The notes under the pieces are model-generated. The model worked only from the letters and a program-made list of their open reading frames with translations. It did no database searches and was not told the DNA's origin. Position numbers and translations under genes: made by a program. From Ciona intestinalis (taxonomy: Eukaryota > Chordata > Ascidiacea > Phlebobranchia > Cionidae): 64,000 nucleotides of DNA. This document shows, in pieces, positions 22,841 through 35,100 of this stretch. The stretch spans positions 3,140,499 to 3,204,498 of the forward strand of contig NC_020173.2 in assembly GCF_000224145.3 (NCBI RefSeq). Direction: 5' to 3'. Position 1 is the stretch's first letter, and every line of letters starts with the position of its first letter.

Positions 22841-23649
22841 AAATCTTTCGCATAAAGTTGGTGTATTTGTAGCGATAAACAACTTTATATGTATATTAAA
22901 ATTCCCTTAGCTCATTGAAAGTATTTTATTAAGTTATAAAGGCAATCTCTTGAGACAAAAACCAAGGTATTATGTTCCAACCGACATTCCTTCGGCAACA
23001 TAAGAGACCTTATCCGGAACCTTACGAGACGTAATTACAAGTTAGACGAGCGCCTTTAGCTCTGTATATGTGAACTTCTAGATAAGGAGTGAAACGATAT
23101 AAGAGTAATTTTACTGCAGGCTTTAATATACACGAAATCATACAATACACCTGTTAAAGTTAAAGTAACGTTCAGTGATTTGGGTCTTTCCTTTTCTAAA
23201 TGGCTCATGTGTGTCCCTTTTTGTAGTAAATTGCTTTATTTTCGCTGTCCCTGATTAGTACTTACTGTTACTGAAAGTAGATAAATTCATAACACTGTAA
23301 ACTAACTATAACCGACGACATGCATAAGATCACGGTATAGCTTCCCTATACACAGCAGACATTCAAAGCTTCTAACATCCCAAACACTTAAACCATGTTT
23401 ACATTTCGAACTTGGGCGCCAACATGCCTCCTTATCATTAACCGCATCTAATTGTTTTCAGCAAACACATTTCGTCGCTAAGCAATTAAACCGCAACATT
23501 ATAAAAAGCTATATACTTTGATTTCAAACCAAGCCACATGTAAATCGTTTCTTTCGGAAATAAATAAAAAGCTGCAAAATAACTCGAAGCAATTAAACCA
23601 ATGCATTTACATTAGTAAATGAATAAATGAATGAATGAAAGAATGGAAC

Positions 23650-23760
23650 TTATCTATACTCGCGTGGCGGGGCAGCGACAGCAGTCGTTAACACGGTGTT
23701 CTGTTTTATACACCTTATCGTACCTGCTAACAAGTTATCACATGTGATACTTTTTAGGTA
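23650..23760. repeat. Short inverted-end repeat, second copy
   Basis: Contains ctcgcgtggcggggcagcga, acggtgttctgttttataca and ccttatcgtacctgctaaca agttat. Same family as 14850-14948. Confidence 0.55.
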
Positions 23761-25338
23761 AAACAATATTCACACCAATTTATTTTTTAACTATTTTACG
23801 CAACAATACAATTTGTTTAAACTGCTGCTAGGCATGAAATAACTCTTCTCCAATTTTGTTTCTACTAACAACATTTCGACGTCTTATACAGGTCGCCTTC
23901 CTGAGGATACATTCACTTAGTCGCCGTACTCGCTATTATAGAACAAAACCTACAAATAGTACAAACAACCATTGTAATATACGCCAAAACCTACATCACC
24001 TATGACCTATATACCCTCCGTATAAAATCACATCTATCCAACTGCCGTCTACCTTGTATATCCACAAAAAGCAGAAGCCCAGCCCGTTTATAACAACCTG
24101 TCGACTTGTATGCATATGCACTTGTTGTCGCGCTTAAAATACCTCAACAGACAAAACGAAAAAATTTCAAGCAAAGAAAGTTTTACGGCGTGACGTCACC
24201 GACGCTAATAGCCGTCAAGGAAACCGGGGTTGTGACGAAACAATGGGCAATGAGACGCCCTTGTAAATGTATGTTATTACGTAATAGGGAAACGTCACGA
24301 ACATGTTATACTGTATTGCGGGACTAGCGGGCACACTTTTATTTTACACTTTTTCACAGCTAGTTTTAATTGTAGCGTATTTATTTTGTCGTTCGCTGCT
24401 AATTCCCTTCTGTTGAAAAAATAATCTCTGTAAAGTGTATGAGTGCTATGTTTATTACTACCTGTGCTAACAATAGTATTTATTACCTCACAAATGACGC
24501 TGTTTACATTCAAAAGTCAGGTGTTGGTCAATTTCACGGTAGATATGACGTCTTGTGACGTATTGGTTTGGCACGTCACGTACACCTCGACCAGCAATCA
24601 CGTAGACAATATTCAGTGTGAAGTAAATCGGACAGCGACAAAGACAAAGTACTTACAGTACTAAACCTAAGATACGGATTGACACAAAATACAGATCTTC
24701 CTAAAAAACAAATTTACTAAAATCAATTATTTCTCTTAAAAATGGGTTAAAACAAGAACTATTAACAAATAGGCATAATGACTTTCTTAAAACATAAACA
24801 TGCAGCCTGCAATTTGAATGTGTTCTGTTAATTTTAAATGTCCCCTATTATCTATAAAACAAGTTGAACCATTGTGAAAATAAAAAAAGTATTACCGGGG
24901 AGTTACCCAGCGTAGAATATAAATCCACGTTTTGTATTTACAATTACATACATACAGTTCAAAACTGTTTTGCTTATTTAATACTAGTCTATTTTTCTAT
25001 TTTTTCGAACCGAATGTAATACGATAAAACGCGTTTATAGACTTTAAGCGATAACTGAGCTACGAGAATGTGTCGTGAAAACTCTACTATAGCTTTGTAT
25101 TATTGTATGTTGGACAGGCTAAGTTAGAATTATAGAGCAAGCCAGAATTACATGAAAAATCTAATACTGTTTTAATGTAGGTTTATTTTTGATTTACCTT
25201 AAATAAGATAAAAGACATTTTGTTTAAATAGGATCGTTTTTATTGTATAGGAATCCCATACTATTTAAATCCAAAAAGCAGATAAACTGATTTCTTAATT
25301 CTGACTAAAATATTATTCTTAATTAATTGAGCATCACA

Positions 25339-27203
25339 ATGAGCACCGATGACACACTTGAGATACCAGGATTTTACTTCGACAGAGAAAAGAACCGATA
25401 TTATCGGTTATTACCTGGTCATAATAACCATAACCCACTCACAAAAGAAAACTTGCCAAAACAGTCAACTAGTTTACAAAATACCGAAAAACCAGAACAA
25501 GTTTTTAAAAATGATGGTTTAACTGAATGAATTAAAAGAAGAGAGTTACAAAACATCACTAATGCCAAGTTTTATATGCAAGCAAGGGAAAACCAACTCT
25601 GTAAATCTGAAAAAGAAAGCGCTTTAACAAGAATTAAGATAACAGTATATGACCAAGATTTTACACCTTACTCTGGTTTCATCCAATCTAGAAATCCTGA
25701 GTCATTATTTTGCATTTCAAACTTCCAATCTAGTATTCACATGTTTGATAAATTTGATAAAAAACATAAACAATTTGAAGCCACAAAACGGAAAGAGATT
25801 TATTGTGGAGAACAATTATTAAGTTACAGCCAAATTTCGACACCATCTGCTACTAATTGTCTCATTGCAACATTTTCAGTTGGTTTCAATTTTTCAAATG
25901 TGATGCTATTTTGCGATAACAGAATTTTCTCTCTCTTTCGTGTTAAACAGACGCCATGGTCAAGTGCATGGTGTGGGTACCCCGGCGAAGAAAACAGAAT
26001 AAGCTACTCCCTGGATGAGAAGATAGTCATGGTGCCAAATATAATGTATGAAAGACAGGGGTTACCTAATGGTAAAACAACAAGACTTTCAGCCAGAATA
26101 ACTGCCCAGCATTTTTCGAGGTCATGCAAATTACATTTCAATGGGTTATTGAATGGAAGTATAATATGTAAAGACTGGAGTGCTGGCATGAAGACAGTGT
26201 TTAATTTTAAACCACCAGGTATTTAACAAACTTAAGTTTTTCTTTATTTATATAGTTTCATTAGTTTGCTATGTTATAATTCTAAGTATAGAAAAGTTAC
26301 TTATGCATGATGGCTACACTCATGTCCACAGTAGGGTTACTGAATCTGCAGTGTTTGGATAAACAGACATGACTTTGGATTTATTTGGTAATTTATATCT
26401 TGGTGTATTGGAACTTGAGTGACTTATTCATGGTTGCCACTACCATGCCCACAGCCAAGTTACTGAACCTATTTCAGTGTGTGCAGGCATGGCTTATGGA
26501 TTATTTGGACATTATATTTTTAATTATTAATACTTGAATGGTGTTTACTATTGAAAAAGGCTCTAAGGCTTCTACAGTGTGTAAATATTTATTTCATTAA
26601 AACAATAACTGTTAATAGCATTTGGTGGCTCAATTAATTTCGCCCGAGTATATGTTTTACTTTAAAGGTAACAAGTCAATTTAAAACTGTATGCAACATG
26701 TAATCAGACTCTATATGGCTAACATAGTAACTGTTTCATTTCAAAGTAACATTTTGACAAAACAAATGTAAAATTTCAGCGGCTTTTAAATTTTTGCAGG
26801 AAAAACAAACCAGAAGGTTACAGATGTTGAAATGTTGTCAGATGGTAGAAGATGCATTGCAAGATATTTTTCAACTATAGACTCTACTAAGTTATGGGAT
26901 TTAAGATGGGCTAACTCTCCACTGTTGGAGTATTACTGTTGTGATGTAACTTCTGTTCGATCTTTGAAGAAATTCCACATTTCCAGTGATGAGAAAATTC
27001 TTGCTGTTGATTATGGTAAATCTGACAGCTCATCTTTATTCAACATATCAGATGGACGCTTATTGGCATGTTATAAAGGCATGGTGTCACCATTATATTC
27101 TGACTGTTGGCCTATGTTAGATGGGAATCCTGGTACACTGGGAGTAGAACGCAACTGTATGGTATTTCAACCATTAGGTAGTGTTCAAAATTGGAACAAT
27201 TAA
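25339..27203 (+). CDS. DCAF4: DCAF4 (WD-repeat substrate receptor of CUL4-DDB1), with an in-frame TGA
   Basis: WD40 adaptor thought to present substrates to the CUL4-DDB1 ubiquitin ligase. Two exons, 25339-26218 and 26800-27203, join in phase to 428 codons (human ~495). The start is the ATG at 25339. The family's diagnostic N-terminus is clear: IPGFYFDREKNRYYRLLPGH followed by NNHNPLTKENL. The remaining sequence is a diverged beta-propeller: WSSAWCGYPG, KLHFNGLLNGSIICKDW (compare 'LLFNGCRSGEIFAIDL'), VTSVRSLKKFHISSDEKILA, SDGRLLACYKG. The canonical WD motif is weak, with one clear WDLR near 26895. Codon 64 (25528-25530) is TGA, in frame with both sides, and the reading frame continues cleanly for 720 nt to the donor at 26218. 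It may be a sequence error, a stop polymorphism, read-through or gene decay. The stop lies 41 bp from the HPDL stop on the other strand. Confidence 0.85.
26305..26590 (+). repeat. Interspersed repeat, 'ggttgccactcccatgc' family, DCAF4 intron
   Basis: Two to three tandem units at about 125 bp spacing, e.g. catggttgccactaccatgc followed by ccacagccaagttactgaac. They fill about half of the only DCAF4 intron. Confidence 0.6.
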
Positions 27204-27244
27204 AGCCTAAAATAAATATGAAAATTTGAACTATGTATATTGAA

Positions 27245-30200
27245 CTATTTGTTAAACAATTCCTTTTGCACTGCACGCCACAGAGCACCGATGTTTCCCG
27301 CCCCAAAACCGGATATTGTTTGAAACCTTTGAATTATTTCAAAAAATAATGTTTTTTCTTCAAACACTGGAGTTGTAAATGCTTGCATGATAAACCTAAA
27401 GGAAAATATAAAAAAAACTTGATAATCCTTTATTATTTATATTTTAGCTTGTGTATGTTGTATGTTTTTAAATCTATAACTCTTCTGCCACTTTATTTTT
27501 CCTGTGTTATAAGACAAAAAAATATTACCCCAAAAGTAAAAAATATGGTTACTCGTGCATGAGGTGTATGAAACTGAACACCTGTTTTAATAAAAGAGTG
27601 TAATTGCCCGGCTATATGACCATTAGTTTCATTGATTCATTTATTAAGAAAACCACTTTAGATTTAAAATTATAAATTATGTCTTTCAGCAACAGTGTAT
27701 ATAATGTATGTTTTATGTGTTTTTGTTCTGCATGGAGTAAACACTTAAACAAAACAAGAAATCTTACCAGTTTGTTTTGTTCATGTGTTGCACTTGATCT
27801 TCTAACCTGCTGACACCAAAGTTTAATTCACACCAGTCACTTCCACTTTCTGCTTCTCCGTGGTTGCTTTCAAGTAAAATACTATTCGCTTTCAATGTCT
27901 CAACTGTGTAGTCTAAATTTTCAATTTGATTTTGTGGGAATTGCTGCAAAGATAAAGTGGAGAATTGTAAAAGGGGTTACCTGTAGCAAGCGAATGGTGA
28001 ATCTCACAACAGTTTATTGCCTACAATAATGTTTTAAGCGACTTTGAATAAAATAAAACCAAATACATTAACATATTCATGCTTTTAGTGTATACAAAAC
28101 AATAGGTAGCCTACTGGCCTACTTACAACAACATGAATATATGAGAATGAACTCAGCAATGTTTATAATATAAAGGCAGGTGTAATGATCATTTCCGCTT
28201 TTATGGTAATGATTCATAGTAACCTATATACGAATCTATTGTTGTCTAGGTTTACAGAATAAGTTTATGCAAATGTATAGAACAAAGCAGATACATATAT
28301 ATTCCATCACATACATAGAGCGAACACCTAAATTTATTGTACACATTTCGTACACCTAAATATAATATCAATGGTAGTTCTCAACGAGTTTATTAAAAAA
28401 AAACATTCTTTGTATACTAATTACCTCTGCATAGTAATCATCTGGTGGTAACACACATTGTAAACCACTTGCTTTGAAATTAGAAATTGCATCCACGATA
28501 TTATTTGTGGAAAAGGCAATATGTTGAATTCCTTCACCCCTGGCAAGATAATGTGTATATTGTATTGTTGGTTAAGGTATGCAGTATTTTAATAAGCCTA
28601 CTCCTATTAATTAAACAAAATAAAAAAAATTCAAAGACAGTCAATATAGCACAGTTGTTTTGTTTCGCACCTAGATTACCAGTTAAAACAAAATTCTGGG
28701 GCCAAACGTTTTGTCAAATGACGTGCACCAGTTTGCTCTTTTCAGAAAATAAGGGAAATTTCAATAGGCTAGCTGGCATTTATAACAATACTCACTGGTG
28801 CATAAAAAGAAAATGTTCGATCTGACTTCTCTTATCTTGTTTAAGCGCTTCACAAAATACAAACTTCGGAACTTCAGGAACTTTGTTTTTTACCTTTTGT
28901 TCTGTAATAATGATTATTGAATCCTATATTGACAAGTAAATTAGTTTTAAATCTTTTAAAAAATAAAGTTAAAAAAATAAGAAGAATTAACACTTTTTAT
29001 CACTGTAATTTGGTAACAGAAATTTAGCACATGATTTTGAGTTGTACTTGTATAACTATAACGGTTAAAACGTGCACTATTATTAGACTACCTTCCAATT
29101 GTTGTGGTCCAAGCACAGCTTTTAATCTTAGTCCATGAATTCCTTCTTTCACAACAAAACCTGCATCAAAATCTTCTTCACTAAAAACATTAACAAAGTT
29201 TAAATATACAAGATGTTTTAAACTCTTAAACATCACTTTCTTTTGCAGTTGAAAGCTTTATAAAAACACAAATACAAAACAGGTATATTATATTCTATCT
29301 GTATCTAAATACATTTTTTACAGTAGAAAGTAAAAAAAAAACACAAATAATAAACAAATATATATATATATATATATTCACTATATGCAATAATAGTAAT
29401 AATACTGCCATTTTAACAGTTGAAAAACTTACTTTTAAATATTGTACTGCGTCTCTTTTAATTTTAATGTTTATACAAAGCAGTTAAACACTTACGTGTT
29501 AATTATCATCCTTGTAAATCCCAGACAATGATTATACCACTTTACCACTTCATCTGTGTGTTCTAACTGCAGTGAAAGAGCAATATGATCTACAGCTGTC
29601 ATGAAATGGGGGTGGCTTTCAGGGTCCCAAGATTTATTGACCTCAAAACCAGGGAGAAAAGCACCTCCATATTTGGTCAAGTCAATCAACGTATGTTGAA
29701 GGTTACCAACGGGAGATTTAATGATTGCGTAACTCACGATGCCATCTTTGTCCCCAATCTGCATTAAATTACATTTCAATATAGTGAGTTCTAAAGCATT
29801 ATGCATGTAAAACAATCAGCGCTTATACAACTAAGTCTATATGCTATATTGCTATAAGATACATTAGATATACAAATTTACAATTGACAAAACATTTAAA
29901 AAAATTGTTTTAAATTTCTAATGAATGTAAATTTTTGAATGATTTACAACGTGCAAATTCGCAATGACACTGCGTAAGAAGTCTATGTTTAAATAATGAA
30001 AAATCACACTATAAATTTAGAACAAACTTTAGAACAAGATTTTCTAGCATTATTATGTAAAGACTTGGCAACTTACATGGTCAGTTTCTTTATGAGAATT
30101 TTTCGGAGAAGCAGATTTTGCTTTTTGTAAAATAAACTCAACGTCAGAAGTTTGTAAACAAACATCACACGCTGTGTTTACGGGGTAATTGTTATTTCTA

Positions 30201-30421
30201 TGGCAGAAGAAATTGTCGCAACAAGGTTCTGCTCCTTCTTTCCATTGGTCAATTATAAAAATCACATCAGCGTGGCGTAAGACGATAGTTTTTGACCGCA
30301 GAGGGCAATCTGATGCCTTGGAAGTGGCATACTTCTTGAAGTTTAGTTGATTTATTAAAAATGATGAGAATTTTTCAACATTTTTCACAGAATACCTAAT
30401 GTGGTGTATGCTGTGATACAT
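27245..30421 (-). CDS. HPDL: 4-hydroxyphenylpyruvate dioxygenase-like protein (HPDL)
   Basis: Non-haem Fe(II) dioxygenase of the vicinal-oxygen-chelate fold; vertebrate HPDL is mitochondrial and makes 4-hydroxymandelate for ubiquinone synthesis. Seven exons, all in phase: 30077-30421, 29496-29758, 29092-29180, 28796-28901, 28425-28539, 27768-27943, 27245-27395. They give 414 residues (human HPDL 371, HPD 393). The N-terminal half opens MYHSIHHIRYSVKNVEKF. The catalytic half shows the 2-His-1-Glu triad: His in VDHIALSL, His in GIQHIAFSTNN, Glu in TLFFEIIQR. The C-terminal GFGAGNIGALWRAV equals the HPD helix that caps the active site. VVHTLL-like LQHTLIDLTKYGGAFLPGFE favours HPDL over HPD. No clear mitochondrial presequence is seen: the chain starts directly in the domain, so an upstream exon is possible. 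Confidence 0.92.
29357..29380. repeat. (AT)n microsatellite, HPDL intron
   Basis: Uninterrupted alternating AT run of about 24 bp, which may vary in length between individuals. Confidence 0.85.
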
Positions 30422-32161
30422 TGTAAGGTACCTACCACAAAGACAGGCATTATTAGTTGAAAAAAAGTTGAAAAATTAGCAGCCAATATGAAATTCAAAG
30501 GTAAACACAATACACATACAAATCTACAAAAGACAGAATTTTCAAGTAAACATCTAAATATTTTTGGTAAGAAAAACTAAACTAGTTATTGCAGACTATA
30601 AAATATAACTTCCCACACCAATAAATGAAATACAAATGTGATATACCACCCTATCTCTGACATTACAACATTCTTTCTCAGCAACGCGTCGGACGAATGT
30701 CATTCATTCATAAATTAGGGGATTTTATAATCACCCGGTGATCATTAAAAGGTAGAACGCGCAACTGCCCAAAACCGTGATACATTTTTTTCTATTCACG
30801 TAACCGCCAACTCCGCCCCTATTTCGCTCGGTGTCTATTGTAAAAGATAGGCGAACAGTGGTTTTAGGAGATTTTGGCTGTTTATTTCAAAATCTACACC
30901 AACTATTTAAGTTTACAAGGCCCGTTTAGGTATTTAGTAGGTTAACGCTTACAGTTTAGCCAGGTTTAGCGCTTGTTTAAGAAATTTATTTATTAAAGAA
31001 TTTTATTTGAAAACGTTCAAACAAACGGTTCCCTATAACTTTGGTTTTAATCTCTTTGTTTAAGTTAAGTCAAAACAACAAAGAAAAACTATTTAAAACG
31101 CCCTGAATTCCAAAATGCCCTGGATTCCATTGACTACAATAGTAAACGGGACCGCCTCGCGAAAAAAAGAGGATGTATCATCTCTCTCCTTTACCGACAT
31201 TGAAGATGCGCGTTCTTTCGTTAACGGAGTTCATGTTGTGTTATTAAAAGAAAAAAATTAAGAATAAAAAGTTTGTTTATACGATCCGCGTACAAAGTTT
31301 AAACATTGTCTGTTAAATGAGTCAAATTTTGGCGATATATGAAAGTAACCTGAGAGAATATACGTAGTTGTAATGTATATATGGGAAATGTCATATTATC
31401 TTATATCAATTTAATCCCCAACACAGCCTGAGAAAATGAATATTTCCTTAATATACGCATGAGCAAGTATGAACTGATGCGTGAATCTGTAGTAAACGCG
31501 CGATCGTAAAGTCCCGTGAGAAAACGGCTGGCGCGTATGGCGTGATCTCTCTCTAAGAATATTTAATTATGTTCTTATTGATTGACGTTTTAGTCTCACA
31601 CAAAGGCGCCTAAATAGCTTAGATACTGCAGTATTTGCTGTGAATATTAAAGTGCTAGGTATGTAATAAAAGTCGTGGTATTTGAAAAACCATTTTTTTT
31701 AAATGACGTCATTAGAATTTAGCCGAATGACGCCATAGACTAACATGAATCCTTATCGAAGTTAATTGATGATCACTTGACAGTCACGATGTCGTGTTGT
31801 AAAAGCAAATTATTAGTCAGGGGCCATTATAAAATATGAATTAGCAAAGTGGTACGAATTATCTCAAAGATAGCGTGCCGTTACTTTTGTCTTTGAAAAC
31901 GAAAGGGAACCAAGAATTATTAAAACAACTAAGGGAATCAAAAGCAAAATGTTGGTCGTGCAACACGCTAGAGCTAGATAAGAGCAGAAAGTGTGTTGGT
32001 TTGAAAGCTTAGTTGTTAAACCCAATATATATACTATACATTAACTAATTAACATATGTACTTTTAATTACAGTTTTGTAATGTGTTGAGTAGGTAACTA
32101 AACTGCAGATAATTGCTTTACAACAAGTAGACAAAAGTTCCCAGTTTGGCATAGAAATAAC
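30422..32161. other. HPDL-SLC49A3 head-to-head intergenic region
   Basis: 1.7 kb shared upstream region. It carries a 49-codon ORF (31115-31261, listed separately) and no recognised MITE or SINE, making it the cleanest long spacer in the window. AT-rich, with several CG-containing patches near 30800 and 31490-31530. Confidence 0.55.
31115..31261 (+). CDS. Candidate small protein, 48 residues, unknown
   Basis: ATG at 31115 in the context CCAAAATGC, stop TAA at 31259-31261. The protein begins MPWIPLTTIVNGTASRKKED and ends NGVHVVLLKEKN. It has no signal peptide, membrane segment or family I recognise. AGAATAAAAAG follows the stop immediately and could act as a polyadenylation signal, although an AATAAA only 2 nt after a stop is unusually close. 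It may be a real short ORF, the last exon of an unseen transcript, or chance: a 49-codon frame is not rare. It lies between the HPDL and SLC49A3 starts. Confidence 0.25.
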   Translation: MPWIPLTTIVNGTASRKKEDVSSLSFTDIEDARSFVNGVHVVLLKEKN

Positions 32162-35100
32162 ATGAACATGAACAATTTGGATCAATCACCGGGGAGTGGG
32201 GAGTCTCAGATTGGATTAACTGAAAGAAGTTTCAAAGTTTATAAAAGAAGATGGTTTCTACTTTCTACTTTGTGTGTACTCAATATCTCAAATGCGATGG
32301 TGACTATAATTTCCATTTCTTTTATTTTATAATATGTTTATGTAATGAACAGTTGTCAGTTTCCCTTACCTACCTATGTTTATTACATTGACACAAACAC
32401 AACATAAATTTTTCGAACAAAGTAGCAAAGATCAAATTATTTTTAAAATAAATTGATACCTTATGAACTAAATGTTTTTTTACATCTTAAACAGATATGT
32501 TAAATGACTTTTGTTATTTGTTTCAGATCTGGTTGACATTTGGTCCTGTCGCATACAAAGCTTCAGAGTTTTACAAAACCAACCTTGATACAATAAACTG
32601 GTTAAGTGTCGTATTCATGATCACTGGTATCCCATGCGGGATTTGCGCTACCTGGCTCATAGACACTATCGGACTAAGATTCTCGATCATTTTAAGTGCT
32701 TGGTTAAACTGTATTGGATGTGTAATACGTGTGATCAGCGCAATCGACGGAATTCTTCCCTCGGCCATGATTCCACTTGTGTTTGTGGGTCAAGTTATCG
32801 CAGCATTCGCGCAACCATTTATGCTATTTGCCCCGACAAAGTTAGCAGCTCTCTGGTTCAAAGAAGACCAACGTGCTGTAGCTAACATGCTTGCCACGAT
32901 AGGTAAGTAGTATTATTACTACTTAGTTTGTGTTTATCTTTTCCTCTCTTTGAGAAATGGAAAAATTACTTGTTCATTTTGTATACGAAAATCTGTATGC
33001 CCAAATCAGCAATTCTCTTGCTAGATGTTTCCTATGATTCTATGACAATATGTCTATATACATGATATGACAGTATAATATATTTTTCAATTTTCCATGT
33101 CACTACACATTTCTATGTCATAATATTTAACAGCCTTAGTAAAATCTCTTTATTTAAAATCTTCTACATTACAGCTAATCCTCTTGGAATAATGTTGGCT
33201 GGCATTACATCTCCTGTCCTTGCAAAAACTAAAGACGACATTCTGTACATGGTATAAAAACACTTTATATTTTTAAAAATATAGTGTTACATGTTGTAGC
33301 AGGAACTCTGTAATTTGGTAGAATCAAATATATATATTTAAGATATTGTTAAAAGCTCTAACTGTGTATTGTAGCCTAATGGGTCAACTCTGGAATTTAA
33401 CCTGCATCCACATATGTTCCACATTGTAGGCAAAGGGCATCACTAATATAGAACAGTACTGTTTCATATAAAAAAAACTTTTTATATCTCAGTGATAATT
33501 GCATTATGTTTCAGAAATTAATTGAATAGTTCTGAGGTGTAAATTGTGACATTGTGTATTTGCCAATTTGGCAAATTAAAGTCAAGTAACGTTATAATTA
33601 TTAATTATTGTTACTGTATTTTAATTTTTTTTAATTCTATTCAATGCATGATATCTTTTGAGTTATTATTTAAATTAAATGTGTATTTCCTCTTTAGCTT
33701 TGTATTCAATGCATACCTGCGGGGGTAGCTACCCTCATGGCAACGTTTGGTTGGTGGTCAAGTGCCCCCCCTACACCCCCATCTAGTAGCGCACAGACCG
33801 AATCCGAGCCTTTCCGACAAGGCATGAAGGCTTTGTTTAAAAACTTCCGATATTTGCTTCTAGCATGGACCGTTGGGGCGGGAATTGCTTTGTTTAGTGT
33901 ACTTACTACATTGCTGTCACAAATCCTTTGTCCCTGGGGATATACAGATGTAAGGAACTACTAAATTATTTAAATTTCACTTAAGTAATTTAAAATTTAC
34001 CTGGGTCATTTTACTTTCTCCTCACTTTTGCTCATAAATTTGTAAATGATTGTTAATTTAACAGCCTTTTATTTGTAGCAATAATGGGTTCTTCTAATTT
34101 ATGTTAATATAAAGTGAAAATGTTACAACTTTTGTTAGTGAATAATTGATATTGTGACATATGGTTATCTTTTATACAGTAAGGATCTGGTGATACGAAA
34201 ACACAAAATAGACAAAAATTAAGTCTAACAAAGTGTAGAATAAAAAAATGATATGTTGCACAAAAAATAAATAAATGCACATTATTACAGAGTTATGTTG
34301 GCCTGATATGTGTGAGCACAATGATAGGAGCTGGCTTCGTTGGATCCGGTATCGCTGGGGTAATTGTTGACAAAACAAAGAGGTTTATTGAAGTCACAAA
34401 AGTTGGGTTCACTCTTGGAGTGTCAGCGCTAATCGTGTTTGGAATTGTAAGTTTATTGTAAATTTTTTTGCGAAAAATATATGTATATATATATGTTTAT
34501 ATTATAATGCTGCTGTTTGTTAAGCTCAATATACTGTATTTTTATCTTATGAGAAAATTTTTGATAAGGGGTACAAATGGGACAACTGATATACAATCAT
34601 TGAAATGTTGAGAACGTTGAGATAATCAGTAAAATGCCGATTGCGGTACAATCTAAAATGCCTTGTCTGCATATAAGATGTGTGAGAATTAAAGGAGTGT
34701 TGTTTAAAATTGCTTTCTAGCTCATAAATGAATAATTGTTTTTTTAATAAGGTTATTAATTATAGATAATTGTAATTTGTAGGTATTAAGTTCTTAGACT
34801 GTACTGCAGTGTGGTTTTTGTTTTTGTTGCAATTCAAGATGGCATAGTTTGATTTACCCACCAAATACTCCATATATGATAAGTTTATCCTGAAAATCCT
34901 TTGTAAAAGTTCTAAAGCAAACATTACACAGCTCTTCAAATGCAATCCTACCCATGTTAAATAAGTTATTGTGTCATAATGATACCTGAGGTAACAATGG
35001 TAAACAAAGTAAAGTTCAGAGTCCGAGTTACGAGCTATTATGATGCAGCAATAAATGTATGGATTGTTGACTATTATCAGATTTATTTACCCTTTATGTG

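Larger units (their letters stand above)
22502..25338. other. LOXL-DCAF4 head-to-head intergenic region
   Basis: 2.8 kb without a recognisable gene. It has a MITE at 22639-22840, only about 140 bp upstream of the LOXL start codon, and a short inverted-end repeat at 23650-23760. A slightly GC-richer patch at 24180-24310 contains GTGACGTCACC, a CRE-like palindrome. Between LOXL ATG and the MITE, the minus strand has an AG after a mixed pyrimidine run (22516-22517) that could be a 5' UTR or spliced-leader acceptor. Confidence 0.55.

Noticed and set aside
24106-24664. Overlapping frames of ~73 codons upstream of DCAF4
   Set aside because: No recognisable protein and several in both directions, as expected by chance.
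25339-25530. A separate 63-codon gene ending at the TGA
   Set aside because: The frame continues in register on the other side of the stop with DCAF4 content, so it is one gene with an internal stop.
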